Shown here piece by piece: positions 51,078-61,639 of a DNA stretch of 64,000 bases. Position 1 is the stretch's first letter; each line of letters begins with the position of its first letter. The notes beneath the pieces were generated by a model. That model had not been told where the DNA came from. It made no database searches and worked only from the letters and a program-made list of their open reading frames with translations. Origin of the DNA: Gordonia malaquae NBRC 108250 (GTDB lineage: Bacteria > Actinomycetota > Actinomycetes > Mycobacteriales > Mycobacteriaceae); NCBI RefSeq assembly GCF_000344135.1, contig NZ_BAOP01000005.1, positions 1 to 64,000 of the forward strand. The letters run 5' to 3'. A program made the position numbers and the translations under genes.

Positions 51078-52610
51078 ATGCTGATCGGCATCCCTCAGGA
51101 GTCCAAGACAGGCGAGACGCTCGTCGCTGCCACCGCCAAGACGGTCGGCCAGCTGCAGCAGCTCGGATACGACGTCCTCGTCGAGGCCGGTGCGGGTTCG
51201 CTCTCGGAGCAGCCTGACGCGGCGTTCACCGAGGCGGGCGCACGGGTCGGTTCAACCGACGACGTGTGGGCCGCCGACGTGGTCGTCAAGGTGAACGCCC
51301 CGACCGACGCCGAGATCGCTCGCATGCGCCGTGGCGCTGTGCTGATCTCGATGATGGCCCCGGCGCGCAATCCGGAACTCGTCGAGAAACTGACGAACGC
51401 AGGCGTCACCGCGCTCGCCATGGACGCTGTCCCGCGCATCTCGCGCGCACAGTCCATGGACGTGCTGTCGTCGATGGCGAACGTCGCGGGCTACCGTGCC
51501 GTCGTCGAGGCCGCGCACGAGTTCGGCCGCATGTTCACCGGTCAGGTGACCGCAGCGGGAAAGATCCCGCCGGCTCGCGTGTTCGTCGTCGGCGCCGGTG
51601 TGGCCGGTCTGGCCGCGATCGGCGCCGCGTCCGCGATGGGCGCCGTGGTGCGTGCGTTCGACGTGCGTCCCGAGGTCGCCGAGCAGGTCGAGTCGATGGG
51701 CGCGGAGTTCGTGCACGTCGATTTCGAGGCGGAGAAGTCTGAGGACGGCTACGCCAAGGAGATGACCGCCGAGCAGGAGGCGGCCACCGCGTCGATGTAC
51801 GACGAGGAGGCGCGCGCCGCCGACATCGTCATCACGACTGCGCTGATCCCCGGCCGTCCGGCTCCGAAGCTGCTGTCGCCCGAGACCGTCGCCGGCATGA
51901 AGCACGGCTCCGTGATCGTCGACATGGCAGCTGCCAACGGCGGCAACGCCGCGGGCACCGTCACCGACGAGAAGGTCGTCACCGACAACGGTGTGACGAT
52001 CCTCGGTTACACCGACCTGGCCGGCCGTCTGGCCGCTCAGACGTCGCAGCTGTACGGCACCAACATCGTCAACCTGCTCAAGCTCCTCACCCCGTCGAAG
52101 GACGGTGAGCTGACGCTCGACATGGACGACGTCGTCCAGCGCGGCATCACGGTGACGCGTGACGGCGAAGGCATGTGGCCGCCGCCGCCCGTTCAGGTGT
52201 CCGCAGCTCCGAAGGCCGCCGCGGCCGAGCCCGCGCCGGTCGCCGAGCCCAAGGCTCCGATGTCGGCAGGCAAGAAGGTCGCGCTCGTCCTCGCGGGCAT
52301 CGTCCTGTACGGCCTGGTCGTCGCCGTCGCTCCCGACCCGATCCCGCAGCACTTCACGGTGCTCATGCTGGCGATCGTCATCGGCTACTACGTCATCGGC
52401 AAGGTCGCGCACGCCCTGCACACGCCGCTGATGTCGGTCACCAACGCCATCTCAGGTGTTGTCGTGGTCGGCGCGCTGCTGCAGATCGCCACCGACAACA
52501 CCACGATTCGCGTGCTCTCCGCGATCGCGATCCTGCTCGCCTCCATCAACATCTTCGGTGGCTTCGCAGTGACCCGACGCATGCTCGCCATGTTCAGCAA
52601 GGGGGCCTGA
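51078..52610 (+). CDS. pntA: NAD(P) transhydrogenase subunit alpha (fused alpha1-alpha2)
   Basis: 510 residues from ATG at 51078 with GCAGGAG upstream; a longer frame starts at 51021. N-terminal [36 protein letters not shown] and the NAD loop [22 protein letters not shown] form the NAD(H)-binding domain; the C-terminal 110 residues hold the membrane helices of the alpha2 part ([19 protein letters not shown] onwards). The enzyme couples the proton gradient to NADPH formation. A 263-base leader lies before it, with a possible TTGGGT-16 nt-TAAGTT promoter at 50844-50871. Confidence 0.92.
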   Translation: MLIGIPQESKTGETLVAATAKTVGQLQQLGYDVLVEAGAGSLSEQPDAAFTEAGARVGSTDDVWAADVVVKVNAPTDAEIARMRRGAVLISMMAPARNPELVEKLTNAGVTALAMDAVPRISRAQSMDVLSSMANVAGYRAVVEAAHEFGRMFTGQVTAAGKIPPARVFVVGAGVAGLAAIGAASAMGAVVRAFDVRPEVAEQVESMGAEFVHVDFEAEKSEDGYAKEMTAEQEAATASMYDEEARAADIVITTALIPGRPAPKLLSPETVAGMKHGSVIVDMAAANGGNAAGTVTDEKVVTDNGVTILGYTDLAGRLAAQTSQLYGTNIVNLLKLLTPSKDGELTLDMDDVVQRGITVTRDGEGMWPPPPVQVSAAPKAAAAEPAPVAEPKAPMSAGKKVALVLAGIVLYGLVVAVAPDPIPQHFTVLMLAIVIGYYVIGKVAHALHTPLMSVTNAISGVVVVGALLQIATDNTTIRVLSAIAILLASINIFGGFAVTRRMLAMFSKGA

Positions 52611-52615
52611 CGTCC

Positions 52616-54055
52616 ATGGACATCAATTCGATCACTGTTGCGGCGTACATCGTCGCGTCGCTCCTGTTCATCCTGTCGCTGGCCGGATTGAGCAAGCACG
52701 AGTCCGCCAAGAGCGGCCTCACGTACGGCATGGTCGGCATGGCCGTCGCGATCATCGCGACGATCGCCCTCGCCGTCGACAACATGACCAACCTCGACGG
52801 CAAGTGGATCTCCATCGGCCTGATGGGCGGCGCCGTTGTCATCGGCGCCCTGATCGGCCTCTGGCGCGCCAAGATCGTCGAGATGACGGGCATGCCCGAG
52901 CTGATCGCTCTGCTGCACTCGTTCGTCGGTCTCGCCGCCGTCCTCATCGGCTGGAACGGCGCCATCACCGGCGCACACCTCGAGCATGTCGCCGATGACG
53001 ACCGCGGAGCCCTCATCGGCATCCACGGTGCCGAGGTCGCGATCGGCATCTTCATCGGCGCCGTGACCTTCACCGGTTCGATCGTCGCCAACCTGAAGCT
53101 GTCGGCGAAGATCAAGTCTGCACCGCTGATGCTGCCCGGCAAGAACTTCATCAACGTCGGCTCGCTCGTCGTGTTCGCGGTCCTCACCGGCATCTACGTG
53201 GCACGCGACCTCAAGGACGACACCACCGGTTACGTCCTGCTCGCCGTCATCACCGCCCTGGCGCTATTCCTCGGCTGGCACCTGGTGGCCTCGATCGGCG
53301 GCGGCGACATGCCGGTCGTCGTGTCGATGCTGAACTCGTACTCCGGTTGGGCCGCGGCCGCATCGGGCTTCCTGCTCAGCAACGACCTGCTCATCGTCAC
53401 CGGTGCGCTCGTCGGCTCCTCGGGTGCGTACCTGTCGTACATCATGTGCAAGGCGATGAACCGCTCGTTCATCTCCGTCATCGCGGGCGGCTTCGGCATC
53501 GAAGCCGGCCCGGCCGAGGACAAGGACTACGGCGAACACCGCGAGATCCAGGCCGACGCCGCAGCCGAGCTTCTCGCCGGCGCATCGTCCGTCGTGATCA
53601 CGCCGGGTTACGGCATGGCCGTCGCACAGGCGCAGTACCCGGTGGCCGACCTGACCGCCAAGCTGCGCGCCAAGGGCGTCGACGTCCGCTTCGGCATCCA
53701 CCCCGTCGCCGGTCGTCTGCCCGGTCACATGAACGTGCTGCTCGCCGAGGCGAAGGTGCCGTACGACGTTGTTCTGGAAATGGACGAGATCAACGACGAC
53801 TTCCCGGACACCGACGTCGTCCTGGTCATCGGCGCCAACGACACCGTGAACCCGGCGGCGTCGGAGGATCCGAGCTCGCCGATCGCAGGCATGCCGGTTC
53901 TCGAGGTCTGGAACGCCAAGGACGTCATCGTGTTCAAGCGTTCGATGGCCGCCGGTTACGCCGGTGTCCAGAACCCGCTGTTTTTCCGCGAGAACACGCA
54001 GATGCTGTTCGGTGACGCGAAGGACCGCGTGGAAGACATCATCTCCGCTCTGTAA
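52616..54055 (+). CDS. pntB: NAD(P) transhydrogenase subunit beta
   Basis: 479 residues, 5 bases after pntA. Eight or nine membrane helices ([16 protein letters not shown] onwards) followed by the NADP(H)-binding domain with [62 protein letters not shown] and [19 protein letters not shown]. With PntA it forms the proton-translocating transhydrogenase. A strong stem-loop closes the operon. Confidence 0.95.
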   Translation: MDINSITVAAYIVASLLFILSLAGLSKHESAKSGLTYGMVGMAVAIIATIALAVDNMTNLDGKWISIGLMGGAVVIGALIGLWRAKIVEMTGMPELIALLHSFVGLAAVLIGWNGAITGAHLEHVADDDRGALIGIHGAEVAIGIFIGAVTFTGSIVANLKLSAKIKSAPLMLPGKNFINVGSLVVFAVLTGIYVARDLKDDTTGYVLLAVITALALFLGWHLVASIGGGDMPVVVSMLNSYSGWAAAASGFLLSNDLLIVTGALVGSSGAYLSYIMCKAMNRSFISVIAGGFGIEAGPAEDKDYGEHREIQADAAAELLAGASSVVITPGYGMAVAQAQYPVADLTAKLRAKGVDVRFGIHPVAGRLPGHMNVLLAEAKVPYDVVLEMDEINDDFPDTDVVLVIGANDTVNPAASEDPSSPIAGMPVLEVWNAKDVIVFKRSMAAGYAGVQNPLFFRENTQMLFGDAKDRVEDIISAL

Positions 54056-54069
54056 GAGTCTCTTCACCA

Positions 54070-54110
54070 CGATCGCCCCGCGAACCCTCGGTCCGCGGGG
54101 CGATCGCTTT
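54070..54110 (+). terminator. Rho-independent terminator of pntAB
   Basis: CGATCGCCCCGCG at 54070-54082 and CGCGGGGCGATCG at 54094-54106 are perfect 13-base arms with an 11-base loop, followed by CTTTT. It begins 15 bases past the pntB stop. The clearest intrinsic terminator in the window. Confidence 0.85.
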
Positions 54111-54313
54111 TGGTCGTCGGGGAGCAGTTCCCTGGAATCGCAGGGAGCACGAAACTCACGACCTGGCCGGAAGGTAACACCGAGGTGTGTTTCGTACACC
54201 ACCCTTATGTGACTTTTGCGGCACAGTGTTCACGACGGTGCGACTCGGGTCGTCAGCACCTCGGTACCGATCAGGCAGGCGACTGAGGACATGCGTGAAC
54301 GTACGATCGACGC

Positions 54314-56086
54314 ATGGATGACGCCAGTGTGTTCGACGTCGAACTGAGTGCGTTGATCGACGTGCTCGGGACCAACCTCTACACGGGGCCGGGCGTGTAC
54401 GTCCGTGAGCTGCTGCAGAACGCGATCGATGCGCAGGCGGAGGCTGGTCGGGCGGACGCGCCGATCGAGATCACCACGGACGGGGCAGTCTTCGAGGTCG
54501 CCGACCAGGGTGTCGGCATGACCGGCGACACCATCGCGCGTCTGCTGGGGACCATCGGCGCCAGCTCCAAGCGCGACCCGTTCGGGTTCGGGTCGACCTC
54601 GCAGATCGGTCAGTTCGGTGTCGGCCTCCTCAGCGGATTCCTCGTCGGCGACCGCATCGAAGTCACTTCCCGTGCGGACGACGCCGATGCCGTCGTCTGG
54701 TCGGGTTCGTCATCGGGAGCGGTTGAACTCTCATCCGGCGACCGCGAGGCCACCGGCACCACCGTCCGCATCATCGCTCGCCCGGACACTCGCTCATGGC
54801 TCGCGCCGGAGAAGGTCCGGACGCTGGCCGCCGAGTACACCGCCATGCATCCGACCCCGGTGCTGGTGAACGGCGAGCGCGTCAACGGAGGCGCAGGCCT
54901 GTTCGGTGATCCGTCCGGCGGCCGGGATGCGGCGCGCGTCGCGTTCAGCCAGGACGAGCTCGGTTTCACGCCGTTGGAGATGTTCGACGTCGACGTCCCG
55001 GAGGCGGGCCTGCGCGGAGTGGCGTTCGTGCGGCCGAGCGGCGGCGACCTCGTCGCCAGGGCGACCCATCGCGTGTACGTGAAGGGCCTCCTCGTGGGGG
55101 ATGTCCCCGCACTGGTCCCGGAATGGGCGTACTTCGTGCGGCTCGTCGTCGACTCGACCGGTCTGAAGCCGACGGCGTCGCGGGAGGGACTCGTCCGCGA
55201 CGACCTGTTCGACGCAGTGTCGGTCTCACTCGGTGAGCAGATATCCGCGTGGCTGACGGGCCTCGGCTCGCGTCCGGTGGTGCGAGAGAGATTCCTGAAC
55301 GTGCACGAGCAGGGAGTCAAAGCCCTCGCCGCTCACCGACCGGAACTGCTGGGCTTCGTCGACAAGCACTGTGTCTTCGACACCAACGTCGGTCCCATGC
55401 CGCTTGCCACGTTCCGCGCTCGATTCGACACGATCCGCTACGCGGGGAGCGTCGACGACTATCGGGTGCTCGCCGACATCCTCGCCGGGCGGGGGATCGG
55501 TCTGGTGAACGCCGGACACGCGTTCGAGACCGCCGTCATCCGCGCGCTGATCGCCGCGGACCCGCAGCGCAGGTGCGAACCCATCGGACAGCAGTTCCTG
55601 CTGTCTGCCCTGTCGACGCCGAGCGCCGAACTGCGCACCGAGTTCGACGCCGCAGTCCACCTGGCTCGGCGCGCGGTCTCACCCTTCGACTGCGAGGTGA
55701 GCCTGCGCGAGTTCGATCCGGACGGGATCTCCGCACTGTTGTTGACCGACGACTCGGCCCGCATCGCGCAGGACCGGACCGAGATGCTGTCGGAGGCGGC
55801 GGGCGAACCGGACGCGTGGCTCGCCGCGCTCGCCGCGCTCGACGACGGCGACGTCCCCCCGACTCGGCCGGTGCTGGTCCTCAATGCGACCAACGCTCTG
55901 GTCAAACGTCTCCCGACCCTGGGCGACGACGTCGTCGCAGGAGCACTCATCCGGGTGATCTACAGCCAGGCGATGCTCCGAGCGCGGCGTTCGGTGCGAG
56001 TGGCCGCGGCGTCCGAACTCGACTCGGCGATCACCCTGCTCGCCGATCTCGCGACCCGCGACAGCATCGAAGGAGACGTGGAATGA
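54314..56086 (+). CDS. HSP90-family ATPase (HtpG-like) coupled to a TPR-like protein
   Basis: 590 residues. The GHKL ATP site is intact: YVRELLQNAIDA at about 35-46, VADQGVGM about 64-71, LLGTIGASSK and IGQFGVGLLSGFLV (FGVG as in Hsp90 with the GxFGVGxxS loop). The middle domain has HRVYVKGLLVGD and PTASREGLVRDD; the C-terminal part is short and divergent compared with E. coli HtpG (about 625 residues), and no charged linker is visible. It ends ATGA with the next gene. Matching 'HSP90 family' genes exist in streptomycetes. The client is unknown. Confidence 0.82.
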   Translation: MDDASVFDVELSALIDVLGTNLYTGPGVYVRELLQNAIDAQAEAGRADAPIEITTDGAVFEVADQGVGMTGDTIARLLGTIGASSKRDPFGFGSTSQIGQFGVGLLSGFLVGDRIEVTSRADDADAVVWSGSSSGAVELSSGDREATGTTVRIIARPDTRSWLAPEKVRTLAAEYTAMHPTPVLVNGERVNGGAGLFGDPSGGRDAARVAFSQDELGFTPLEMFDVDVPEAGLRGVAFVRPSGGDLVARATHRVYVKGLLVGDVPALVPEWAYFVRLVVDSTGLKPTASREGLVRDDLFDAVSVSLGEQISAWLTGLGSRPVVRERFLNVHEQGVKALAAHRPELLGFVDKHCVFDTNVGPMPLATFRARFDTIRYAGSVDDYRVLADILAGRGIGLVNAGHAFETAVIRALIAADPQRRCEPIGQQFLLSALSTPSAELRTEFDAAVHLARRAVSPFDCEVSLREFDPDGISALLLTDDSARIAQDRTEMLSEAAGEPDAWLAALAALDDGDVPPTRPVLVLNATNALVKRLPTLGDDVVAGALIRVIYSQAMLRARRSVRVAAASELDSAITLLADLATRDSIEGDVE

Positions 56087-58917
56087 GCGGACCGCACATC
56101 GACCCGACGATCGGCGAGATCCTCGACGACCTGTGGATGGCACGACACGGCGACCCGCGATTCGGGCACGAGGACTTCGCTCCGTTCCCCTCGCTGATCG
56201 CACGCGCCGACGAGACCGGCGACCTCGACCTGCGCATCCTCACTCGGCTCGAAGGCGCGTACTCCGCACTGTGGGCAGGCCGCACCACCGACGTGCTGAC
56301 ACTCGTCGCCTGGCTGTATCGGACGCAGGACGCCCACGGCGCCGACGTCGAACTCGACGACTGGCAGATGGAGCAGTTCCAGACGACCGTCGTCGACCTG
56401 CTCGACTCACTCACCGGAATCCCCGAGTTGTCCCTGGACCAGATCCGCGGCATCACCGACGACTGGTCGCGGCGGGTCAAAGGCACCGTGTACTACGCGC
56501 CTGCCGTTGAGGCTGCCGTTCACGCCGACATCGCGGTCCACCAGGGACGGTCGGACGAGGCTGTCCGCATTCTCGACGGGTGCGTCGACTACCGCCCGCC
56601 CGCCGGGACCTGCGGCCCGGGGACGCGTGCGACCGTGGGCGCGGTCTACGTCGCGGCGGGCGCCTACTCCCAAGCCGAGGCGCTGTCGACTCCCGATCTC
56701 GACGGTGATCCGGCGGAACGGTGTGGCTTCTATCCGGCGGAGACGTACGGCGCACTGATCGAGGCGTGGGGTCGCGCCGGACGTCGGGACGACGTGATCA
56801 GAGCGGCGCGGTCGCTGGAGGAGACGTACAGTCCGGTTCATCTGTACGGCCACATCGCTGACGCGATGGTCGCACTCCTGCGGGTCGACGCGCTCGCCGA
56901 AGCGCTGCCGATGGCGCTGCGCCATGCGGACGTCGTCGACCAGTGCCCCAACCCCTTGGCGGCGGCACAGTTGGCCGCGGCGCTGTCGGCGACCTTCGCA
57001 TCGGCCGCGGACAGCGACGCCGACACCGTCGTCGTCCGACACGACGAGGACGGGGCGCCCGGGCCGGTCGCGGCGTCGCAGGTTGCCGCCGAACTCGCCG
57101 ACTACGTCCGGGTGACGGCAGGTCGGTTCGACGTGCGCAATGCGTCGAACGCCGTGTCGGCGGGGCTCGAGGAGGTGTTGGCGGTCCGTGCGACCACCGC
57201 GCTGCAGACCAAGGCCGACACCCGGGTGACGCCGATCGCGAACCGGACGGCTGCGGAACTGGTGTCGGGCCTGTCGGCGTTCGCCTCCTCGTCGCCGCGG
57301 CGCGCCGAACAGTGCGCGGACGCGCTGCGGCCACGGGTCGAGGAGCTGTCCGGCCGGACCCGCATCCGAGCACGGCACATGTTGGCATGGGATCGACGCC
57401 GTACCGATCCGCACGGGGCCGTCGAGGAGCTCCGCGCCGCGGCAGACTCGAGCCGGTCGGACTATCCGGCATGGTCGGCCCAGTCGGATCTGCTCGCGGC
57501 GCTGCTCGAGGTGCACAGCGGCGGAGCATCCCCCGAACTCCTCACCGGTTGGCGCGACGCGGATCCCGAATGGAGTGCGGGCGCACGCGCCAACTTCGCA
57601 CGACTTCTCGGCATGGCTCTCGCCCCGTTCGACCCGACCCGCGCGCTCGCAGCAGTCGACGAGGGTCTCGCCGTGCTCGACCGGGTGGACGCCGGGGAGA
57701 TTCCCCTCCTGGACGATCCGGAGGCACTCGCGGCGACCGGTTCGGTCGACGCCGACGCCGCAGCGTCGCGGTCCGCGCTGCACCGTCTGCGGGTGGACGT
57801 GCTCGGTGAACTCGCCCGCGGATCCGACGGTTTCGACCCGTCCCGCGAGGTGGACGCGGCCTTGGTGTCGGCGCGGCGCGCAGCCGACCTCGCGAGTGAT
57901 CCCGATCAGGCATTGCTGTACAGATCGGAACTCGTCGGGGCGTTGCAGCTGGCCGCAGGCGTGGCCGCACGGACGGACGGCGCCGCTGCACTCCTCCTGC
58001 TCGGTGAGGCCGAGACCGTCGCGCGGTACTCCTTGCTGGCAGAGGTCTTGGCGTCACGATCGGCGCTGCGGCTCGACCTCGACGACATCGACGTCGCACG
58101 GGACGACGCCGAACGGGCGCTCGCGGTGTGGATGGTCGAAGGTGACGACGCGGCCGCCGACGTGGCGCGCTTCGACCTCGGGCACATCATGCTCATGCGC
58201 GAGGAGGACCCGCTCGCCGTGATCGAACTCGTGGAGTCCGCGGTGGCGACGATGGAGACGCGCGGCGACATCGGGGCTCAGATGCAGGGCATGCAGGTCC
58301 TGGCACGGGCGCAGTCCGCCGCAGGACGGTCCGGCGATTCCGTCGAGTCGTACACCAGGGTGATCGACGCGTACACCGACCACGTGCCGCCGGTCGTCCA
58401 GGCGCAGTTGCACGCCGCGCGGGCCGTCGAACTCGCCGACCAGCAGCAGTTCCCCGAAGCTCTCGCCGACCTGGACGCCGCCGTCACCTGGTACTCGGAG
58501 TCGGGTGCGGGATTCGATGCGGCGGACTGCCTCCGCACGGCCGCCCTCACGGCGTACTTCGCGGGTGATCATGACGGCGCCAATGCCTACCTCGCGCGTG
58601 CCGACCAGGCGTACGAGGAACTCGCGACGGCTGCACCCGTCGACTTCGAACGAGCCCGGCTCGACTTCGCGCGCGCCGACATCGTGCGGGTGTCGGATCC
58701 GGAACGTTCCACCGCATTGCTGGTGGACGTGGCCGCACGAGCCCGGGCCGCGAATTGGATCGGCCTGTTGATACCGGTTCTGCACCTGTCCGCGACCATC
58801 GCCGCCGACGACGGTCTGACTGCCGACGCCCTCGCACTGGTGCAGGAGGCGTTGCGTCACGCACCCGACCACCCGGCGCTGCTCGACCTGCTCAGCGAGT
58901 TGGAGTTTCCCGGCTGA
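56083..58917 (+). CDS. Large TPR-like protein, presumed partner of the HSP90-family ATPase
   Basis: 944 residues from ATG at 56083, overlapping the HSP90 stop by 4 bases. The sequence is almost entirely amphipathic helices with Ala-rich TPR/SEL1-style repeats, clearest in 640-944 (for example ALLLLGEAETVARYSLLAEVLASRSALRL, AQLHAARAVELADQQQFPEALADLDAAVTWY, ANAYLARADQAYEELATA). No enzyme domain and no signal peptide, so it is cytoplasmic. Eukaryotic Hsp90 uses TPR co-chaperones; here the tight coupling suggests an analogous pairing evolved separately, or a client-binding scaffold. No literature function is known to me. Confidence 0.75.
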   Translation: MSGPHIDPTIGEILDDLWMARHGDPRFGHEDFAPFPSLIARADETGDLDLRILTRLEGAYSALWAGRTTDVLTLVAWLYRTQDAHGADVELDDWQMEQFQTTVVDLLDSLTGIPELSLDQIRGITDDWSRRVKGTVYYAPAVEAAVHADIAVHQGRSDEAVRILDGCVDYRPPAGTCGPGTRATVGAVYVAAGAYSQAEALSTPDLDGDPAERCGFYPAETYGALIEAWGRAGRRDDVIRAARSLEETYSPVHLYGHIADAMVALLRVDALAEALPMALRHADVVDQCPNPLAAAQLAAALSATFASAADSDADTVVVRHDEDGAPGPVAASQVAAELADYVRVTAGRFDVRNASNAVSAGLEEVLAVRATTALQTKADTRVTPIANRTAAELVSGLSAFASSSPRRAEQCADALRPRVEELSGRTRIRARHMLAWDRRRTDPHGAVEELRAAADSSRSDYPAWSAQSDLLAALLEVHSGGASPELLTGWRDADPEWSAGARANFARLLGMALAPFDPTRALAAVDEGLAVLDRVDAGEIPLLDDPEALAATGSVDADAAASRSALHRLRVDVLGELARGSDGFDPSREVDAALVSARRAADLASDPDQALLYRSELVGALQLAAGVAARTDGAAALLLLGEAETVARYSLLAEVLASRSALRLDLDDIDVARDDAERALAVWMVEGDDAAADVARFDLGHIMLMREEDPLAVIELVESAVATMETRGDIGAQMQGMQVLARAQSAAGRSGDSVESYTRVIDAYTDHVPPVVQAQLHAARAVELADQQQFPEALADLDAAVTWYSESGAGFDAADCLRTAALTAYFAGDHDGANAYLARADQAYEELATAAPVDFERARLDFARADIVRVSDPERSTALLVDVAARARAANWIGLLIPVLHLSATIAADDGLTADALALVQEALRHAPDHPALLDLLSELEFPG

Positions 58918-59556
58918 TCAGTCCTGCAGATACGCGAGCACGGCGAGCACTCGACGGTGGCCTCCGTCGGACGGCGACAGTCCGAGCTTGGCGAAGATGT
59001 TCCCGATGTGCTTGCTGACGGCCGTGTCGCTCACCACCAGTCGCCCGGCGATCGTCTGGTTGTCGAGTCCCTCGGCCATCAGGCCGAGGACTTCGCGTTC
59101 CCTCGGGGTCAGCGTGCGAATCGGGTCGCCCGTCGCTCTCCTGCTCATCAGCTGAGACACCACTTCGGGGTCCATCACAGTGCCGCCTGCAGCCACTCTG
59201 CGGAGGGCGTCGACAAAAGCGCCGACGTCGCCCACGCGTTCCTTCAGCAGGTATCCCAGGCCGTCGGCCCCCTCGGCGACGAGTTGTCCGGCGTACCTGT
59301 CCTCGACATACGCCGACAGCACGAGCACGGGGAAGCCTGGCCGGCGTCGCCGTGCCTCACGAGCGGCCTCGAGCCCTTCGATGGTGAACGTCGGCGGCAT
59401 CCGCACGTCGAGGACGGCGGCGTCGGCGTCGTCGAGCATGCCGAGGAACGCCTCACCGGTGTCGACGGCCGCGACGACGTCGAAACCCTCGCTCCGCAAC
59501 AACAGAGCCAGCCCCTCCCTCAGGAGGGTGTCGTCTTCGGCTATCACGATCCGCAT
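58918..59556 (-). CDS. NarL/LuxR-family response regulator
   Basis: 212 residues. Receiver domain with MRIVIAEDDTLLREGLALLLRSEGFDVV, phospho-acceptor Asp in ADAAVLDVRMPPT and Lys in YLLKERVGD; LuxR-type helix-turn-helix with LTPREREVLGLMAEGLDNQTIAGRLVVSDTAVSKHIGNIFAKLGL. Its start overlaps the end of the sensor kinase gene by 13 bases. It probably controls the divergent ABC/FtsX transporter. Confidence 0.92.
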   Translation of the reverse strand: MRIVIAEDDTLLREGLALLLRSEGFDVVAAVDTGEAFLGMLDDADAAVLDVRMPPTFTIEGLEAAREARRRRPGFPVLVLSAYVEDRYAGQLVAEGADGLGYLLKERVGDVGAFVDALRRVAAGGTVMDPEVVSQLMSRRATGDPIRTLTPREREVLGLMAEGLDNQTIAGRLVVSDTAVSKHIGNIFAKLGLSPSDGGHRRVLAVLAYLQD

Positions 59557-60797
59557 GGCAGTTCCGTTCTGACAACGGTGGGGCCGCCCACCGGGCTGGA
59601 CAAGGTCATGGTCCCCTCGAACGCCTGGACCCGCCGAGTGATCCCCTCGAGGCCTCCGTCGGGCCGGATCGAAGCACCTCCGACACCGTCGTCGACCACC
59701 TCGACGACAAGGCGGTCAGTGGGCCGGTCGTGTGTCAGGCAGATCTGCGCGTGTGTGGCGTTCGAGTACTTGGCGACGTTGTTCAGCGACTCCGCGACGA
59801 CGAAGTACACCGCGGCCTCCACCGCGGCCGGCACTCGCGGAATGTCGTCGGCCCGCAGGTCGCACGGCACGGCGCTGCGTCCGGCGACCGCGGACAGTGC
59901 ACCGGACAGTCCGAGGTCGGCGAGCACCGGGGGATAGATGTCGTGGACTGTCGAGCGGAGTCCACTCAGAGCGTCGGACGCGGCTTGCTGCGCTCGTTCG
60001 ACGTAGTCGACGGCGGCGGGGTCGCCGGAATCGAGGGCCCTTTTCGCCAGCCCGAGCATCATGACGACGCCGACGAGCCGGTTCTGCGCGCCGTCGTGCA
60101 GGTCGCGTTCGATACGGCGGAGTTCGGTGGTGTGAGCGTCGAGCGCCGCGGCCCTGCTGAGGGTCAGCGAGTCGACGCGAGCCGACAGTTCGGAGCGGTG
60201 GGACGGGGTCAGAGTCCTGTCGGTGGTCCGCGCGAACATCGCTGCGACTGCGGGGACGAGCCACCATGCGAGGAGTCCGTACCCGAGGGCCACCACTGGC
60301 GCCCACGCCGCCTGCGCCCACGAGGTGACGGTGAACGGGCCGATGAGAGGCTCGCCCTCGGGGGCGTACTGCCAGCGGATCAACACCGACAGTGACGACA
60401 CCACCCCAAGCGGCACCGCCACGGTGATCAGCCCGATGAGCAGGGCGGGGAGTCCGTGCAGCACAAGCCACCAGAGTTCCCGCCCGGTAGTCAGAGTCAG
60501 TGCGGCGCTCAGCCGCTCGCGTCTGGTGACCGACACCGCGGCCGGCGGTCGATCGGGAGTCTGCGGCCGTCCGAGAAAGGCTCGCGAGCGGGCCTGAGCT
60601 CTCCCCGCCCACCGATGGAGAACCCCGGCGAGCGCGGGAACGATGATCCAACCGCCCGTGAACAGCATGAGCGGCGACACCAGCAGGAACACCATCCCGA
60701 TCGCGGTGGAGCCCACGGCCGCAACGGTCTCACCGACGACGAACCGCAGAGCGGTCCACCACGACCGCATCGGACGGTGCGGACGCGGTCGATTCAC
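59544..60797 (-). CDS. NarL-type sensor histidine kinase
   Basis: About 417 residues; GTG at 60797 chosen, with GTG at 60833 or ATG further in as alternatives. Four to six membrane helices in the first 200 residues (GETVAAVGSTAIGMVFLLVSPLMLF and following), then HisKA_3 with the phospho-acceptor His in RRIERDLHDGAQNRLVGVVMML and an HATPase domain (VEVVDDGVGGA, GGLEGITRRVQAFEGT). Similar kinases sit beside LolD/FtsX-type transporters and sense cell-envelope or antibiotic stress. Confidence 0.88.
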   Translation of the reverse strand: MNRPRPHRPMRSWWTALRFVVGETVAAVGSTAIGMVFLLVSPLMLFTGGWIIVPALAGVLHRWAGRAQARSRAFLGRPQTPDRPPAAVSVTRRERLSAALTLTTGRELWWLVLHGLPALLIGLITVAVPLGVVSSLSVLIRWQYAPEGEPLIGPFTVTSWAQAAWAPVVALGYGLLAWWLVPAVAAMFARTTDRTLTPSHRSELSARVDSLTLSRAAALDAHTTELRRIERDLHDGAQNRLVGVVMMLGLAKRALDSGDPAAVDYVERAQQAASDALSGLRSTVHDIYPPVLADLGLSGALSAVAGRSAVPCDLRADDIPRVPAAVEAAVYFVVAESLNNVAKYSNATHAQICLTHDRPTDRLVVEVVDDGVGGASIRPDGGLEGITRRVQAFEGTMTLSSPVGGPTVVRTELPCGS

Positions 60798-60876
60798 AGA
60801 TACGAGTCTGCCGTACCCGTCGGGCGACGACACTACAGCTGGCTATACCCCGAACTCGGCAGTCTGCTGTATCGGA

Positions 60877-60892
60877 AACGATCGGAATCGTT
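60877..60892. promoter_or_regulatory. Inverted repeat between the sensor kinase and the ABC gene
   Basis: AACGAT-CGGA-ATCGTT, a perfect 6-base inverted repeat, 16-31 bases before the ABC ATPase start and in the 110-base divergent gap. It is a plausible binding site for the response regulator; the link is positional only. Confidence 0.4.
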
Positions 60893-60907
60893 CATAGCGT
60901 TGATCCC

Positions 60908-61639
60908 ATGACATCGACAGCACTGGCCGTGGAAGCGGTCGTCAAGAAGTACGGCAGGGGACGCAGCGGGGTCACCGCGTTGCGCGGCGTCGACCTGACG
61001 TTGCCGACGGGTTCGTTCACGGCGGTCATGGGCCCGTCGGGATCGGGCAAGAGCACCCTGCTGCACTGCGCCGCCGGCCTGGACACGCCGACCAGCGGAA
61101 CCGTCCGAATGGGCGCTGACACGGTGTCGCAGCTCGGAGCCAACAAGCTGACCGCGTTCCGTCGAGATCACGTCGGGTTCGTCTTCCAGTCGTACAACCT
61201 GCTGCCGACACTCACCGTCGAAGACAACATCACCCTCCCGTTGCTGCTCGGGCGCCGCGCGGTGGACCGAGACTGGCTCGACTACCTGATCGGCGCCGTT
61301 GGACTCGCCGAACGACGCAAGCACCGTCCGACCGAACTGTCCGGCGGCCAGCAGCAACGCGTGGCGATCGCCCGTGCCCTCGTCACCCGGCCTCATGTCG
61401 TGTTCGGCGACGAACCGACAGGCGCCCTCGACTCACGGACCGCCAAGCAGGTCCTCGATCTCCTGGCCTACACCGCACGCACCCTGGACCAGACGATTCT
61501 CATGGTCACCCACGATCCGGTGGCCGCGGCACACGCCGACCGCGTCGTCTTCCTCGCCGACGGGGCGGTCGTCGGGTCGATGGCGGGCGGCGACGCGCAG
61601 GCGATCGCTTCCCGCATGAGTTCACTCGGGGCGTGGTGA
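60908..61639 (+). CDS. ABC transporter ATP-binding protein (LolD/MacB type)
   Basis: 243 residues with Walker [11 protein letters not shown]-loop [22 protein letters not shown], signature [14 protein letters not shown], Walker [14 protein letters not shown] and switch VTHDP. The [11 protein letters not shown] form and the coupled FtsX-type permease put it in the MacB/LolD/BceA group, which moves lipids, peptides or antibiotics. Divergent from a two-component system, with a GTGA overlap into the permease. Confidence 0.93.
   Translation: MTSTALAVEAVVKKYGRGRSGVTALRGVDLTLPTGSFTAVMGPSGSGKSTLLHCAAGLDTPTSGTVRMGADTVSQLGANKLTAFRRDHVGFVFQSYNLLPTLTVEDNITLPLLLGRRAVDRDWLDYLIGAVGLAERRKHRPTELSGGQQQRVAIARALVTRPHVVFGDEPTGALDSRTAKQVLDLLAYTARTLDQTILMVTHDPVAAAHADRVVFLADGAVVGSMAGGDAQAIASRMSSLGAW

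Noticed and set aside
55249-56082. Extension of the TPR-like gene upstream to 55249
   Set aside because: It would overlap the HSP90 gene by over 800 bases in another frame; the ATGA-overlapping start at 56083 is far more natural.
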